Shown here piece by piece: positions 7,586-15,867 of a DNA stretch of 31,075 bases; positions within the stretch are counted from its first letter, which is position 1; each line of letters opens with the position of its first letter. Below the pieces are notes generated by a model. It had not been told where the DNA came from. It saw only the letters and a program-made list of their open reading frames with translations, and searched no databases. Location: NCBI GenBank assembly GCA_002730985.1, contig PCBP01000010.1:1-31075 (forward strand), read 5' to 3'. Made by a program: the position numbers and the translations under genes. Origin of the DNA: Flavobacteriales bacterium (GTDB lineage: Bacteria > Bacteroidota > Bacteroidia > Flavobacteriales > BACL11).

Positions 7586-9331
7586 TTGGATATCATTCAA
7601 TTATTACCTGACCATGTTGCCAACCAGATTGCTGCAGGTGAGGTCATACAAAGACCAGCTTCAGCAGTAAAAGAGATGCTAGAGAATGCCTTAGATGCAG
7701 GCAGTACAGAAATTACGCTCTTTATAAAAGATGCTGGAAGAACACTTCTGCAAGTTGTAGATAATGGTTGCGGAATGAGCCAAAAAGATCTAGAGATGTG
7801 TTTTGAACGACATGCTACTTCAAAAATAAAAAATGCCAATGATTTATTTAATATCCAAAGTATGGGCTTCAGAGGAGAAGCAATGGCATCAATTGCCGCA
7901 ATAGCACATGTTGAAGTAAATTCTAAACTAACAGAGAACCAACTAGGCTCTCATTTAATCATTGAAGGCAGTAAAATAAAGACACATAAAGAGTGTTCTA
8001 GTGCTAATGGAACCTCAATTAAAGTAAAGAATCTTTTTTACAATGTCCCTGCCAGAAGAAATTTCTTGAAATCTGATCAGGTCGAGATGCGACATATAAT
8101 GAAGGAATTTACACGTATCGCACTTGCAAACCCAAAAATAAAGATGCAAATTTCTCATAACAACAATGAGCTTACTCACCTGATTAGTTCTAATTTTAGA
8201 CAAAGAATTGTAAATATTATCGGAGATAAAAGGAATGAAGCACTTGTCCCAATTGAAGAGGAAACAACTTTGGTGAAGGTTTCTGGTTTTGTTGGAAAGC
8301 CAGAATCAGCAAAAAGAACAAGAGGAGAACAATATTTTTTTGTAAATTCAAGATTTATAAAAAGTTATCAGCTACACCATGCCGTAAATAAAGCATTCGA
8401 AGAAGTTATACCTGACAACTATTTCCCATCCTACTTTATAAATCTTAAAATAGACCCAAAACTTATTGATGTAAATATTCATCCTACAAAAACAGAGATC
8501 AAATTTGAAGATGAGAAAGCTATCTATGCAATAATTAGAGCGACGGTAAAGCGATCATTAGGAGCTTATAATATTGCACCTTCATTAGATTTTTCTCAAG
8601 AAATAGCATTTGAAAATAACTTCTTAGAAAAAGAAATCAAGCAACCAGAAATTAAAGTAGATTCAACCTATAATCCATTTGAGACACAAAGCTATTATAA
8701 CCTAGATCCGAAGGTAGAATTAATAGAAAAAGACTATGTACAGACTACTCTATCAGAAGATTTTGGGTCAAATCATGAAATGGGTGCGTTAAGTCAAATT
8801 GGAAATTATTTCATACTAGTATCCAACCAAGACAGCCTTCTATTAATACACCAAAGAAGAGCCCACAAGCGTATTTTGTTTGAATACTTCAAAAGTATCC
8901 TAAGTAAACAAAAAGGACAATCCCAGCAATTACTTTTTCCAAAGAAAATAAACCTTAGCAAAAATGAATTAGAATCTATAAATAATATGAGACCAAACCT
9001 TAATGCATTAGGATTTGTCTTTGAAGATAGTGATAACTCTTTGCTATTCAAAGGAATACCTCCTGAATGCCAAGAAGAAAATTTACAAACTGTTATTGAA
9101 GATCTAGTTGAAAAAACTAAAGAATCAGAAGAGCTAGAATTAAATAATAGAGAAAAAATAGCAAAAACATTAGCTACATCACTTGCAATAAGTAAAATTA
9201 AGAAACTAGCAGATGAAGAAATGCGATCATTAAAACAAGAGCTTTTAAAATGCGAGACACCTAGTGTATGTCCAAGTGGAAAACGCACTATGATTAATTT
9301 AAGAACTACTGAATTAGAGAAATACTTTTAA
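7586..9331 (+). CDS. mutL: DNA mismatch repair protein MutL (TTG start)
   Basis: GHKL ATPase that links MutS mismatch recognition to strand removal. 581 aa. N-terminal ATPase motifs: ENALDAG (33-39), DNGCGM (59-64), GFRGEAMASIAAIA (94-107) and a YNVPARRNFL segment. The C-terminal dimerisation domain begins near 400. The start is TTG: upstream in frame is a stop at 7568, with no ATG or GTG between, and MutL proteins begin at this IIQLLPDHVANQIAAGEV segment. The region equivalent to the nuclease motif DQHA(X)2E(X)4E reads HQRRAHKRILFE (422-433), so the metal-binding Asp and first Glu are absent. Followed by a rhomboid gene after 1 base. Confidence 0.95.
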   Translation: MDIIQLLPDHVANQIAAGEVIQRPASAVKEMLENALDAGSTEITLFIKDAGRTLLQVVDNGCGMSQKDLEMCFERHATSKIKNANDLFNIQSMGFRGEAMASIAAIAHVEVNSKLTENQLGSHLIIEGSKIKTHKECSSANGTSIKVKNLFYNVPARRNFLKSDQVEMRHIMKEFTRIALANPKIKMQISHNNNELTHLISSNFRQRIVNIIGDKRNEALVPIEEETTLVKVSGFVGKPESAKRTRGEQYFFVNSRFIKSYQLHHAVNKAFEEVIPDNYFPSYFINLKIDPKLIDVNIHPTKTEIKFEDEKAIYAIIRATVKRSLGAYNIAPSLDFSQEIAFENNFLEKEIKQPEIKVDSTYNPFETQSYYNLDPKVELIEKDYVQTTLSEDFGSNHEMGALSQIGNYFILVSNQDSLLLIHQRRAHKRILFEYFKSILSKQKGQSQQLLFPKKINLSKNELESINNMRPNLNALGFVFEDSDNSLLFKGIPPECQEENLQTVIEDLVEKTKESEELELNNREKIAKTLATSLAISKIKKLADEEMRSLKQELLKCETPSVCPSGKRTMINLRTTELEKYF

Positions 9332-9332
9332 A

Positions 9333-10046
9333 ATGTACAGACCTACATCATTTAGTCAGCTTCCTGAAGTAGTAAAGAACTTACTTATCATAAATGGATT
9401 ATTCTTTTTAGGCACAATCTCATTAGATAATCTAGGAGTTGATCTAACACAGATACTTGCATTACATCAATTCCAATCTGCTAATTTTATGCCACATCAA
9501 TTGATTACTCACTTCTTTATGCATGCAAATCTCACACATTTACTCTTGAATATGTTTGCACTCTGGATGTTTGGTAAAATTCTAGAGAATGTATGGGGTG
9601 GGAAAAGATTCTTAATCTATTATATGTTTACAGGACTGGGTGCTGCTGCACTACATCTAGCCTTTAGTCAATATCAAATCTCTGAATTGACAAATGATAT
9701 GCCTGGAATCTTAGAATTAGCCAAAAAAGGATTATATAATCCAGGAAATGCGAATTCTCTAAAACTAACTCAATTAGTATCTACCCCAACTGTAGGTGCT
9801 TCAGGTGCGGTATTTGGCATCCTATTAGCTTTCGGGATGTTATTCCCAAATACTTTACTCTACATCTATTTTGCGATTCCTGTAAAAGCAAAATACTTTG
9901 TCATAGTATATGGTCTAATAGAAATCTACTCTGGATTAAGTAATAATCCGGGTGATAATGTGGCTCACTTTGCACATCTAGGAGGGATGCTTTTTGGCTT
10001 TCTATTAATCAAATATTGGCAGAAAAATAACACCCAATTCTACTAA
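9333..10046 (+). CDS. Rhomboid family intramembrane serine protease (first of a tandem pair)
   Basis: 237 aa, six predicted membrane helices. Rhomboid signatures are all present: HANLTHLLLNMFALWMFG (about 64-81) with the HxxxN oxyanion residues, catalytic Ser157 in VGASGAVFG, and catalytic His215 in HFAHLGGMLFG. An amphipathic loop with a longer insert (about 115-150) precedes the serine helix. The protease cleaves membrane helices; its substrate is unknown. It begins 1 base after mutL and ends with a TAATG overlap into a second rhomboid gene. Confidence 0.92.
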   Translation: MYRPTSFSQLPEVVKNLLIINGLFFLGTISLDNLGVDLTQILALHQFQSANFMPHQLITHFFMHANLTHLLLNMFALWMFGKILENVWGGKRFLIYYMFTGLGAAALHLAFSQYQISELTNDMPGILELAKKGLYNPGNANSLKLTQLVSTPTVGASGAVFGILLAFGMLFPNTLLYIYFAIPVKAKYFVIVYGLIEIYSGLSNNPGDNVAHFAHLGGMLFGFLLIKYWQKNNTQFY

Positions 10047-10924
10047 TGACTAACATCTTAAATAATATAAAGAAAGATTTCAAATACGGAACAATCCTAA
10101 ATAAACTCATTTACATAAATGCAGGAATATTTCTTGCAGTCAGTATATTAGATGTTTTCTCTTTTATGTTTCAATTTAATATCAGACCACTATTAAATAA
10201 ATTCTATTTATCAGCAAATCTCAGCATCCTTATGAAACAGCCATGGTCATTTATCTCTTATATGTTTTTGCATAATGGATTTCTTCATCTACTCTTTAAC
10301 ATGCTCTGGCTTCAGTTTAGCGGCAGACTATTTCTGCAATATCTAAAACCAAAACAATTATTAAGCACCTACATAATAGGAGGACTATTTGGAGGGATAC
10401 TCTTTATCATCGCATATAATTATGTGCCTGTTTTCCAACCATTAACTACAGGAGCTTCAGCAGTTGGCGCATCAGCATCAGTATTTGCTATTATGGTTGC
10501 TATAGCTACTTATACTCCAAATTATGCTGTACAGTTGCCTTTTATTGGATTCGTAAAACTAAAATACTTAGCGATATTTATGGTTATTCTAGATATACTA
10601 AGTATTCCAAAAGGAAATGCAGGAGGTCATATAGCACATCTTGGTGGAGCCCTCTTTGGATATCTATATGTTAAGCAACTACAGAAAGGGAAAGATCTAA
10701 GCATAAATTTCTCTAATCTATTAGATAAATTTATTAGTCCATTAAAAACAAGAAGAAAGCCTAAGAAAGTATATAAAAGATCGGAATCAGACTATAAATT
10801 TAATGAAGAGAAAGCAATTAGGCAAAAAGAAATAGATAATATACTAGAAAAAATTGCCAATTCAGGGTATGAGAGTCTAAGTAAAGAGGAGAAAGCCATT
10901 CTTTTTAGTGCAAGTAAAAAATAA
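10046..10924 (+). CDS. Rhomboid family intramembrane protease with C-terminal DUF6576-like tail
   Basis: 292 aa. Membrane core with HNGFLHLLFNMLWLQFSG (about 76-93), likely catalytic Ser143 in GASASVF (the usual GxSG Gly is Ala) and His198 in HIAHLGGALFGY. After the last helix comes a basic linker (about 225-250) and a conserved-looking tail, LEKIANSGYESLSKEEKAIL, typical of Bacteroidota rhomboids. The soluble tail distinguishes it from the first copy, so the pair is probably not redundant. Overlaps the upstream rhomboid by one base and abuts the EEP gene with no gap. Confidence 0.9.
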   Translation: MTNILNNIKKDFKYGTILNKLIYINAGIFLAVSILDVFSFMFQFNIRPLLNKFYLSANLSILMKQPWSFISYMFLHNGFLHLLFNMLWLQFSGRLFLQYLKPKQLLSTYIIGGLFGGILFIIAYNYVPVFQPLTTGASAVGASASVFAIMVAIATYTPNYAVQLPFIGFVKLKYLAIFMVILDILSIPKGNAGGHIAHLGGALFGYLYVKQLQKGKDLSINFSNLLDKFISPLKTRRKPKKVYKRSESDYKFNEEKAIRQKEIDNILEKIANSGYESLSKEEKAILFSASKK

Positions 10925-11971
10925 ATGCAAGGATTATCACTAATAAATAAGTTGCTATATTTTCTGAACTCTATCAGTCTATTCCTACTTCTTGGATCTT
11001 ATCTATCTCCTTATATAAGCCCCCTGCTTTTTTGGCCGATATCATTTATTGGCCTAATATTCCCAATCTTATATATTACTAATATCCTATTCCTAATCTA
11101 CTGGTTAATCGGGCTTAAGAAGCCAATGTGGGCCAATATCATCATCCTATTAATAGGTATTGGAAATATTAGTAACTACTTAGGAACCTCACCAAATAAT
11201 AACTCATCTAAAGAAAATATAAAAGTACTAACTTATAATGTACGTCTATTCAACAAGTATAATTGGCTAGAAGAAACCGATATTAAAGAGAAAATATTTA
11301 ATTTCTTCAAAACAGAGAATGCAGATATTCTTTGTATACAAGAGTTCTATACCCCTGATGAAATACCCAATTTTAGTTACCCTTATAAGCATATCGGAAT
11401 GCATAACAGAAAAAGCCAATGGCATATGGCTATTTACAGCAATTACCCTCAAATCAAAAACGAAACAGTAAGTATAGAAGGAAAACAGATGAATAATACC
11501 TGTATCTATTCTGATATGATAATTAAAGAAGATACTATCAGAGTCTATAACATACATCTAGCAAGTAATTGGTTTAATAGCTCCGACTATTCTTTTATAC
11601 AAAATCCTAAGAAGGAGAGACTCAGAGAAGGCCTACTAGGAATAACTAAACGAATGAAAAGTAGTTATAGAAAAAGAGCTCTAGAAGTAGCTGTAATTAA
11701 AGAGCATATGACAACGAGCCCATTCCCTCTAATAGTATGTGGAGACTTTAATGACACACCCCTGTCCTATGCTTATAAGTCAATTAAAAGAGATCTAATA
11801 GATGCTTTTAGCTTCTCAGGGAAAGGCATTGGCAATTCATTTACTAAGATACCAGCACTCAGAATTGATTACATCTTACATGATGAAAGGTTCAGAAGTA
11901 CTAACTATCAGAAATACAATCAGATCCTATCTGACCATTATGCTATTAGCTGTGAGATTACTACTCCTTAA
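10925..11971 (+). CDS. Membrane-anchored endonuclease/exonuclease/phosphatase (EEP) family hydrolase
   Basis: 348 aa. Three hydrophobic segments in the first ~85 residues (LSLINKLLYFLNSISLFLLL, PLLFWPISFIGLIFPILY and a third near 65-80) anchor a catalytic domain. Motifs of the EEP metal-dependent phosphodiesterase fold: TYNVRLFN, DILCIQEF with the metal Glu, VCGDFNDTPLSYAY, RIDYILHD and the final SDHYAI with the catalytic His. Members range from nucleases to lipid phosphatases, so the substrate is not predictable. End of the mutL-rhomboid-rhomboid run; its 3' end overlaps the convergent YbbR gene by 11 bases. Confidence 0.88.
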   Translation: MQGLSLINKLLYFLNSISLFLLLGSYLSPYISPLLFWPISFIGLIFPILYITNILFLIYWLIGLKKPMWANIIILLIGIGNISNYLGTSPNNNSSKENIKVLTYNVRLFNKYNWLEETDIKEKIFNFFKTENADILCIQEFYTPDEIPNFSYPYKHIGMHNRKSQWHMAIYSNYPQIKNETVSIEGKQMNNTCIYSDMIIKEDTIRVYNIHLASNWFNSSDYSFIQNPKKERLREGLLGITKRMKSSYRKRALEVAVIKEHMTTSPFPLIVCGDFNDTPLSYAYKSIKRDLIDAFSFSGKGIGNSFTKIPALRIDYILHDERFRSTNYQKYNQILSDHYAISCEITTP

Positions 11972-12941
11972 TTAACAGAAACTCTAGGCGATTAGGGTAG
12001 ATACGCTCCACCTTTACCCCTACAGGTAAGTTGTCATATTTTATCTGAACTTTTTTTTGCTCTTCAGCCTCTGAGGCATCAATATATAATCTTAAAAAAT
12101 CTGCAGCTAAAAGTTGATGTTTATCTTTGGAAAGCCTTAGTATAACACTTGCATTTCTAGGAAATAGCTTCATTGAATAGTCGTTCCTAAGATGACGAAT
12201 CTCTACTTCTTTTGTAATAACTTCTTCAATAAAAGGTTCAACATCTATCTCCACTCCCACAAAATTCGTTTTACATTCCAAACCATTTGGCAGAATAAAA
12301 GCAACTTCATAAACTTGATTCTCATCGACTCCATCTAAATCTAATAGTTCAGTTGTAACATTACTAATCGAATCTAGCAGACTCTGCTCACCATAAAGAA
12401 CTACAGAGCTAGGAGTTAATCTTATATCATTAGCCAACCAAAATGTTTGCTTTAGATTAATATCTGCATTTAATATAACTGGGACTTCTTTCTTAACTCT
12501 ATTAGCAAAAGGAACAACTATCCTTTCAGGAGTTATAGTCATAATTTCTACTGAGGCATCCAAAATTTCTGCCACATCTTTTCTCTTAGAGTTCATAATC
12601 CAAAAAAGGTTCTTTCCATTGGCTATCGGCTGAGAATTAGCCACATTACAATTTAAGACAAGCGGGCTGTAGTTAAATAACTGGAATGAAATAATAGAGA
12701 TGCCAGAAGCCTTTACACGCACATGCACATAATCAGCTGGACTAACAACCTCAAACAAGTCGACTGGATAATTTATATATTTAATTGGCACTAAAAAAGT
12801 AGTCTCATGTATCTTTGATAGCATAGTCAAGAACCAGAATGAAAAGGAAATAAAGAAAAAAAAAGCATAAGTATTTAACTTTTTGTTTTTTCTCAAGATA
12901 TTAAGAGGGGTCCCAATTACTTTTCTAAAACTAAAGAACAT
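11961..12941 (-). CDS. YbbR/CdaR-like domain membrane protein
   Basis: 326 aa. One N-terminal membrane helix (about 25-42, YAFFFFISFSFWFLTML) then extracytoplasmic beta-rich YbbR-like repeats. The segment after the helix, FLVPIKYINYPVDL, is typical of Bacteroidota YbbR-domain proteins. In Firmicutes the related CdaR controls a diadenylate cyclase, but no cyclase gene is near here, so that role should not be assumed. Its ATG overlaps the yajC TAA by one base (TAATG). Confidence 0.82.
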   Translation of the reverse strand: MFFSFRKVIGTPLNILRKNKKLNTYAFFFFISFSFWFLTMLSKIHETTFLVPIKYINYPVDLFEVVSPADYVHVRVKASGISIISFQLFNYSPLVLNCNVANSQPIANGKNLFWIMNSKRKDVAEILDASVEIMTITPERIVVPFANRVKKEVPVILNADINLKQTFWLANDIRLTPSSVVLYGEQSLLDSISNVTTELLDLDGVDENQVYEVAFILPNGLECKTNFVGVEIDVEPFIEEVITKEVEIRHLRNDYSMKLFPRNASVILRLSKDKHQLLAADFLRLYIDASEAEEQKKVQIKYDNLPVGVKVERIYPNRLEFLLIKE

Positions 12942-13237
12942 TATTTCTGCTCAATACTAGCTTCACTATTCATTGATACTGCTGATTTTTCTACTTTTAA
13001 TATAGTACCACCATGTACCTCAATAATAAAAGTGTCTTCTTTTATATCTATAATTTTTCCATGAATACCACCAATAGTAATTATCCTGTCTCCTTTCTTT
13101 AATGATAAACGATAGGAACGCTCTAACTTTTGCTTCTTAACTTGAGGACGAATCATAAAAAAATACATTACGGCAAAGATCATGCCGAACATAATTAATG
13201 AACTCATACCTGTTCCTGCTGCTTGTAATAAAATCAT
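12941..13237 (-). CDS. yajC: Preprotein translocase accessory subunit YajC
   Basis: 98-aa inner-membrane protein of the SecDF-YajC subcomplex. An N-terminal helix (about 12-30, MSSLIMFGMIFAVMYFFMIR) is followed by the family hallmark MIRPQVKKQKL and the conserved GDRIITIGGIHGKIIDI segment. Length is normal. It sits 6 bases after the DUF1573 gene and is coupled to the YbbR gene. Confidence 0.95.
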   Translation of the reverse strand: MILLQAAGTGMSSLIMFGMIFAVMYFFMIRPQVKKQKLERSYRLSLKKGDRIITIGGIHGKIIDIKEDTFIIEVHGGTILKVEKSAVSMNSEASIEQK

Positions 13238-13243
13238 AACTAA

Positions 13244-13702
13244 TTATTTTTCAGAAACTAAAACTACTCCTTTTATTATTAATACTTTTATACTTGGTAT
13301 TGCATTAGTGATCAAAGTTACTGTTTTATTCTGCTTCCCTGACCTTTTCCCACTATTAAAGGTGACTTTAATAATAGTGTCATCTCCTGCTGCAATCGGC
13401 CCTTCTGACCACTCAGGAACTGTACAACCACAACTTCCTTTCACTGAACGAATGATAAGTGGTGCATTACCAATATTCTTTAATTTAAATTCTATGCTAA
13501 TTGATTCATCTTGATTAATTTCTCCAAAATCAAAAGATTCTTTCTCAAGTGCAATTTCTGGCATTTCAACTTCATCAGCATCTTCATCAGCTGTTAATGG
13601 GCTTTGTACTAAATCGATAAGATCTTTTGGCTTATTACCATTAACACATGAAAATAGAAAAAAAACAGCAAGCCAAACATTTATTATGTTAATCTTCATC
13701 AT
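13244..13702 (-). CDS. DUF1573 domain lipoprotein
   Basis: 152 aa. Signal peptide with lipobox LFSC (Cys near residue 19), an acidic linker (ADEDADEVEMPEIALEKESF) and one DUF1573 Ig-like domain with the signature FDFGEINQDE, FKLKNIGNAPLIIRSVKGSC and CGCTVPEW. The GSCGC dicysteine pattern is typical of the family. The function is unknown. Its start overlaps the nusB 3' end by 14 bases; a second ATG three bases downstream is equally possible. Confidence 0.88.
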   Translation of the reverse strand: MMKINIINVWLAVFFLFSCVNGNKPKDLIDLVQSPLTADEDADEVEMPEIALEKESFDFGEINQDESISIEFKLKNIGNAPLIIRSVKGSCGCTVPEWSEGPIAAGDDTIIKVTFNSGKRSGKQNKTVTLITNAIPSIKVLIIKGVVLVSEK

Positions 13703-14642
13703 TACGACTATTTAAAATCAATCCTCTGCCTACTTTCTTAATCTTTCCTTCTCTCATGTAAGTCTTTACAAAATTATCTAGTAATCCATTAACAAATAAT
13801 TTACTCTTTGAAGTACTATAATATTTTGCAATCTCGATGTATTCATTCATAGATACCTTGACAGGTAAGTTTGGCATTGATAAGATTTCCGAAAAAGACA
13901 TTTTAAGAAAAAGCTGATCCATCTTTGCAATACGATCCAGCTCCCAGTTTTTAGCAAATCTTATAATAATTTTCTCATATTCAGCATTGTTATTTATTGT
14001 GTCCCTAAAGAGACTTAAAGCAAACTCTCTGTCAGAAACATCCTTAAACACACTCTTAGGAATCATGCTCACATCATCTCTAATCTCGCCAAAAATAATA
14101 GTTGAGACAAATGGCAAGTCATCAATCCAATAAATGCTTCTTTCTTCAAAAATATGATGTACAAGTTTATTGTTAAGAATATAATCATTTAATAGTTCAA
14201 TAATAAATTTCTTATCAAAATTAATGGATGTGTTGTCAGATTCTAAGTAATCAATATATAATTCTGATGTTCGAATTAAATTGAATAATTTACGTATAAT
14301 ATCATGATCATTATTTATCCATATACCTGAAAACTTTGACAATCTATCCATCAATACTTTATCATGACAGATACTTAGAGCAACCTTATTATTAATAAAC
14401 CTTGTATTTGGAGTTAAATCAAGAGAAGAAGGCAGATGTTTCTTTTTACCATCTTTATAAAATTCATCTGCATACTTTACAATCTCAATAAGCAATGAAA
14501 TTATTACTAACTTTAATTCTACTACATCATCAAAATGCCTTAACATTGCTTGCTCTGAAGTAGATATCTGATTTGTTTTTGAAGAAAGATAAGAATACAG
14601 AGATTGCATCACTTTTATCCTAATATGCCTTCTGCTAAGCAT
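13689..14642 (-). CDS. nusB: Transcription antitermination factor NusB (long Bacteroidota form)
   Basis: 317 aa. Starts RRHIRIKVMQSLYSYLSS, the conserved NusB helix 1, but a long insert (about 40-200) separates it from the remainder; the C-terminal half carries the expected ELDRIAKMDQLFLKMSFSEI and VSMNEYIEIAKYYSTSKSK-type helices and FVNGLLD. The extended form is usual in Bacteroidota. NusB binds NusE (S10) and boxA RNA in rRNA antitermination. The ATG shares bases with the stop of the upstream dehydrogenase (TGATG). Confidence 0.9.
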   Translation of the reverse strand: MLSRRHIRIKVMQSLYSYLSSKTNQISTSEQAMLRHFDDVVELKLVIISLLIEIVKYADEFYKDGKKKHLPSSLDLTPNTRFINNKVALSICHDKVLMDRLSKFSGIWINNDHDIIRKLFNLIRTSELYIDYLESDNTSINFDKKFIIELLNDYILNNKLVHHIFEERSIYWIDDLPFVSTIIFGEIRDDVSMIPKSVFKDVSDREFALSLFRDTINNNAEYEKIIIRFAKNWELDRIAKMDQLFLKMSFSEILSMPNLPVKVSMNEYIEIAKYYSTSKSKLFVNGLLDNFVKTYMREGKIKKVGRGLILNSRNDED

Positions 14643-15739
14643 CAGATATTAGATGTTTTTCTATCGTTAATTCTTTCTTGTGCAATCTTTAATGCTGCAT
14701 CATGTGTTGTAATATTCTCAAATTCTGATTTGTTTAGAATCTCTAAAGTAGTATTGTAGATTTCTCTTGTTTGATTAAGAGCATCTTCTCTATTATACCC
14801 CTTAAGCTCTGAATACACATTTATAAGCCCCCCAGCATTAATCAAAAAATCAGGGGCATAACAAATTCCTTTATCAGCACATAGCTGTCCATCTCTTCCC
14901 TCATCAGCTAACTGATTATTTGCTGCGCCAGCAATTATTTCACATTTTAATCTGCTAATTGTATCTGGATTAACAGTGGCACCCAAAGCACAAGGAGCAT
15001 AAATATCCATGTCTACATCAAATATTGAATCACCCATAACTATAGTCGCCCCAAACTCTTGAGCTAGATCATCTAATCTTTGCTCATTTATATCATTAAT
15101 AATAACATTTGCTCCTTCTTCAGTTAAATGTCTTACTAAATTCTTTCCAACATGACCAACTCCTTGAACTAATACAGTTCTACCAGATAATTTATCTGAA
15201 CCCCATTTATAATGTGCTGCTGCTTTCATTCCCATATATACACCAAAAGCAGTTAAAGGAGAGGGATCTCCACTGCCACCCATACTCTCAGGAATGCCAG
15301 TGACATACTTGGTCTCCATACGAACATATTCCATATCCTTAGTACTCATACCTACATCCTCAGCAGTAATATATTTGCCTCCAAGACTATTAACATATTG
15401 TCCAAATTTACGCATTAGAGCTTCTGTCTTTTCAGTCTCAGAATCACCAATAATAACTGCTTTGCCACCCCCTAAACCAAGGCCAGATATTGCAGCTTTA
15501 AATGTCATTCCTCTTGATAATCTTAGAACATCTTGAAGAGCATCTTCTTCATTAGTGTAATTCCACATCCGTGTACCACCTAGTGCAGGCCCCAAAGTGG
15601 TGTCATGAATTGCAATGATTGCTTTCAATCCTGTATTAGTGTCTTGGCAAAAAACTAATTGCTCATGCCCCATAAGATTCATGTTGCTAAGTACCAAACC
15701 TTTTCTTTTATATGTTATCTGTGTATTCAATTTTGTCAT
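14642..15739 (-). CDS. Leucine dehydrogenase-type Glu/Leu/Phe/Val dehydrogenase
   Basis: NAD-dependent amino acid dehydrogenase, 365 aa. The N-terminal half, with LVFCQDTNTGLKAIIAIHDT and LGPALGGTRMW, closely resembles Bacillus leucine dehydrogenase. GGGKAVI carries the substrate-binding Lys, TAEDVG the active-site Asp, and the Rossmann loop is VQGVGHVGKNL. ANNQL and INAGGLINV near the C-terminus are family hallmarks. Branched-chain deamination is the most likely role; Phe or Val preference cannot be excluded. It heads the minus-strand operon with nusB, an odd functional pairing but one known in Flavobacteria. An exact -7 box lies at 15777-15784. Confidence 0.9.
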   Translation of the reverse strand: MTKLNTQITYKRKGLVLSNMNLMGHEQLVFCQDTNTGLKAIIAIHDTTLGPALGGTRMWNYTNEEDALQDVLRLSRGMTFKAAISGLGLGGGKAVIIGDSETEKTEALMRKFGQYVNSLGGKYITAEDVGMSTKDMEYVRMETKYVTGIPESMGGSGDPSPLTAFGVYMGMKAAAHYKWGSDKLSGRTVLVQGVGHVGKNLVRHLTEEGANVIINDINEQRLDDLAQEFGATIVMGDSIFDVDMDIYAPCALGATVNPDTISRLKCEIIAGAANNQLADEGRDGQLCADKGICYAPDFLINAGGLINVYSELKGYNREDALNQTREIYNTTLEILNKSEFENITTHDAALKIAQERINDRKTSNI

Positions 15740-15776
15740 AAATATGCCAAGTTTTACTATTTTAATTAAGCTAACT

Positions 15777-15784
15777 CAAATTTA
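15777..15784 (-). promoter_or_regulatory. -7 promoter box of the leucine dehydrogenase/nusB operon
   Basis: Minus-strand TAAATTTG, exact TAnnTTTG match, 37 bases before the ATG at 15739. It shares the 128-bp divergent region with the ABC transporter promoter. Confidence 0.55.
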
Positions 15785-15830
15785 AACAAGAAATAAATCA
15801 TATTTTTAAAGCAGTCGCGAATTTACTTAT

Positions 15831-15838
15831 TATTTTTG
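15831..15838 (+). promoter_or_regulatory. -7 promoter box of the ABC transporter
   Basis: TATTTTTG, exact TAnnTTTG match, 29 bases before the GTG at 15868. It supports that GTG, and not an earlier ATT codon in the same open frame, as the start. Confidence 0.5.
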
Positions 15839-15867
15839 GCAAATCAATTAAAGCACATAGACAATTT

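Noticed and set aside
8806..9288. 160-codon open frame on the minus strand inside mutL
   Set aside because: Antisense to the conserved MutL C-terminal domain; low-complexity Ser/Leu/Phe composition. A shadow frame.
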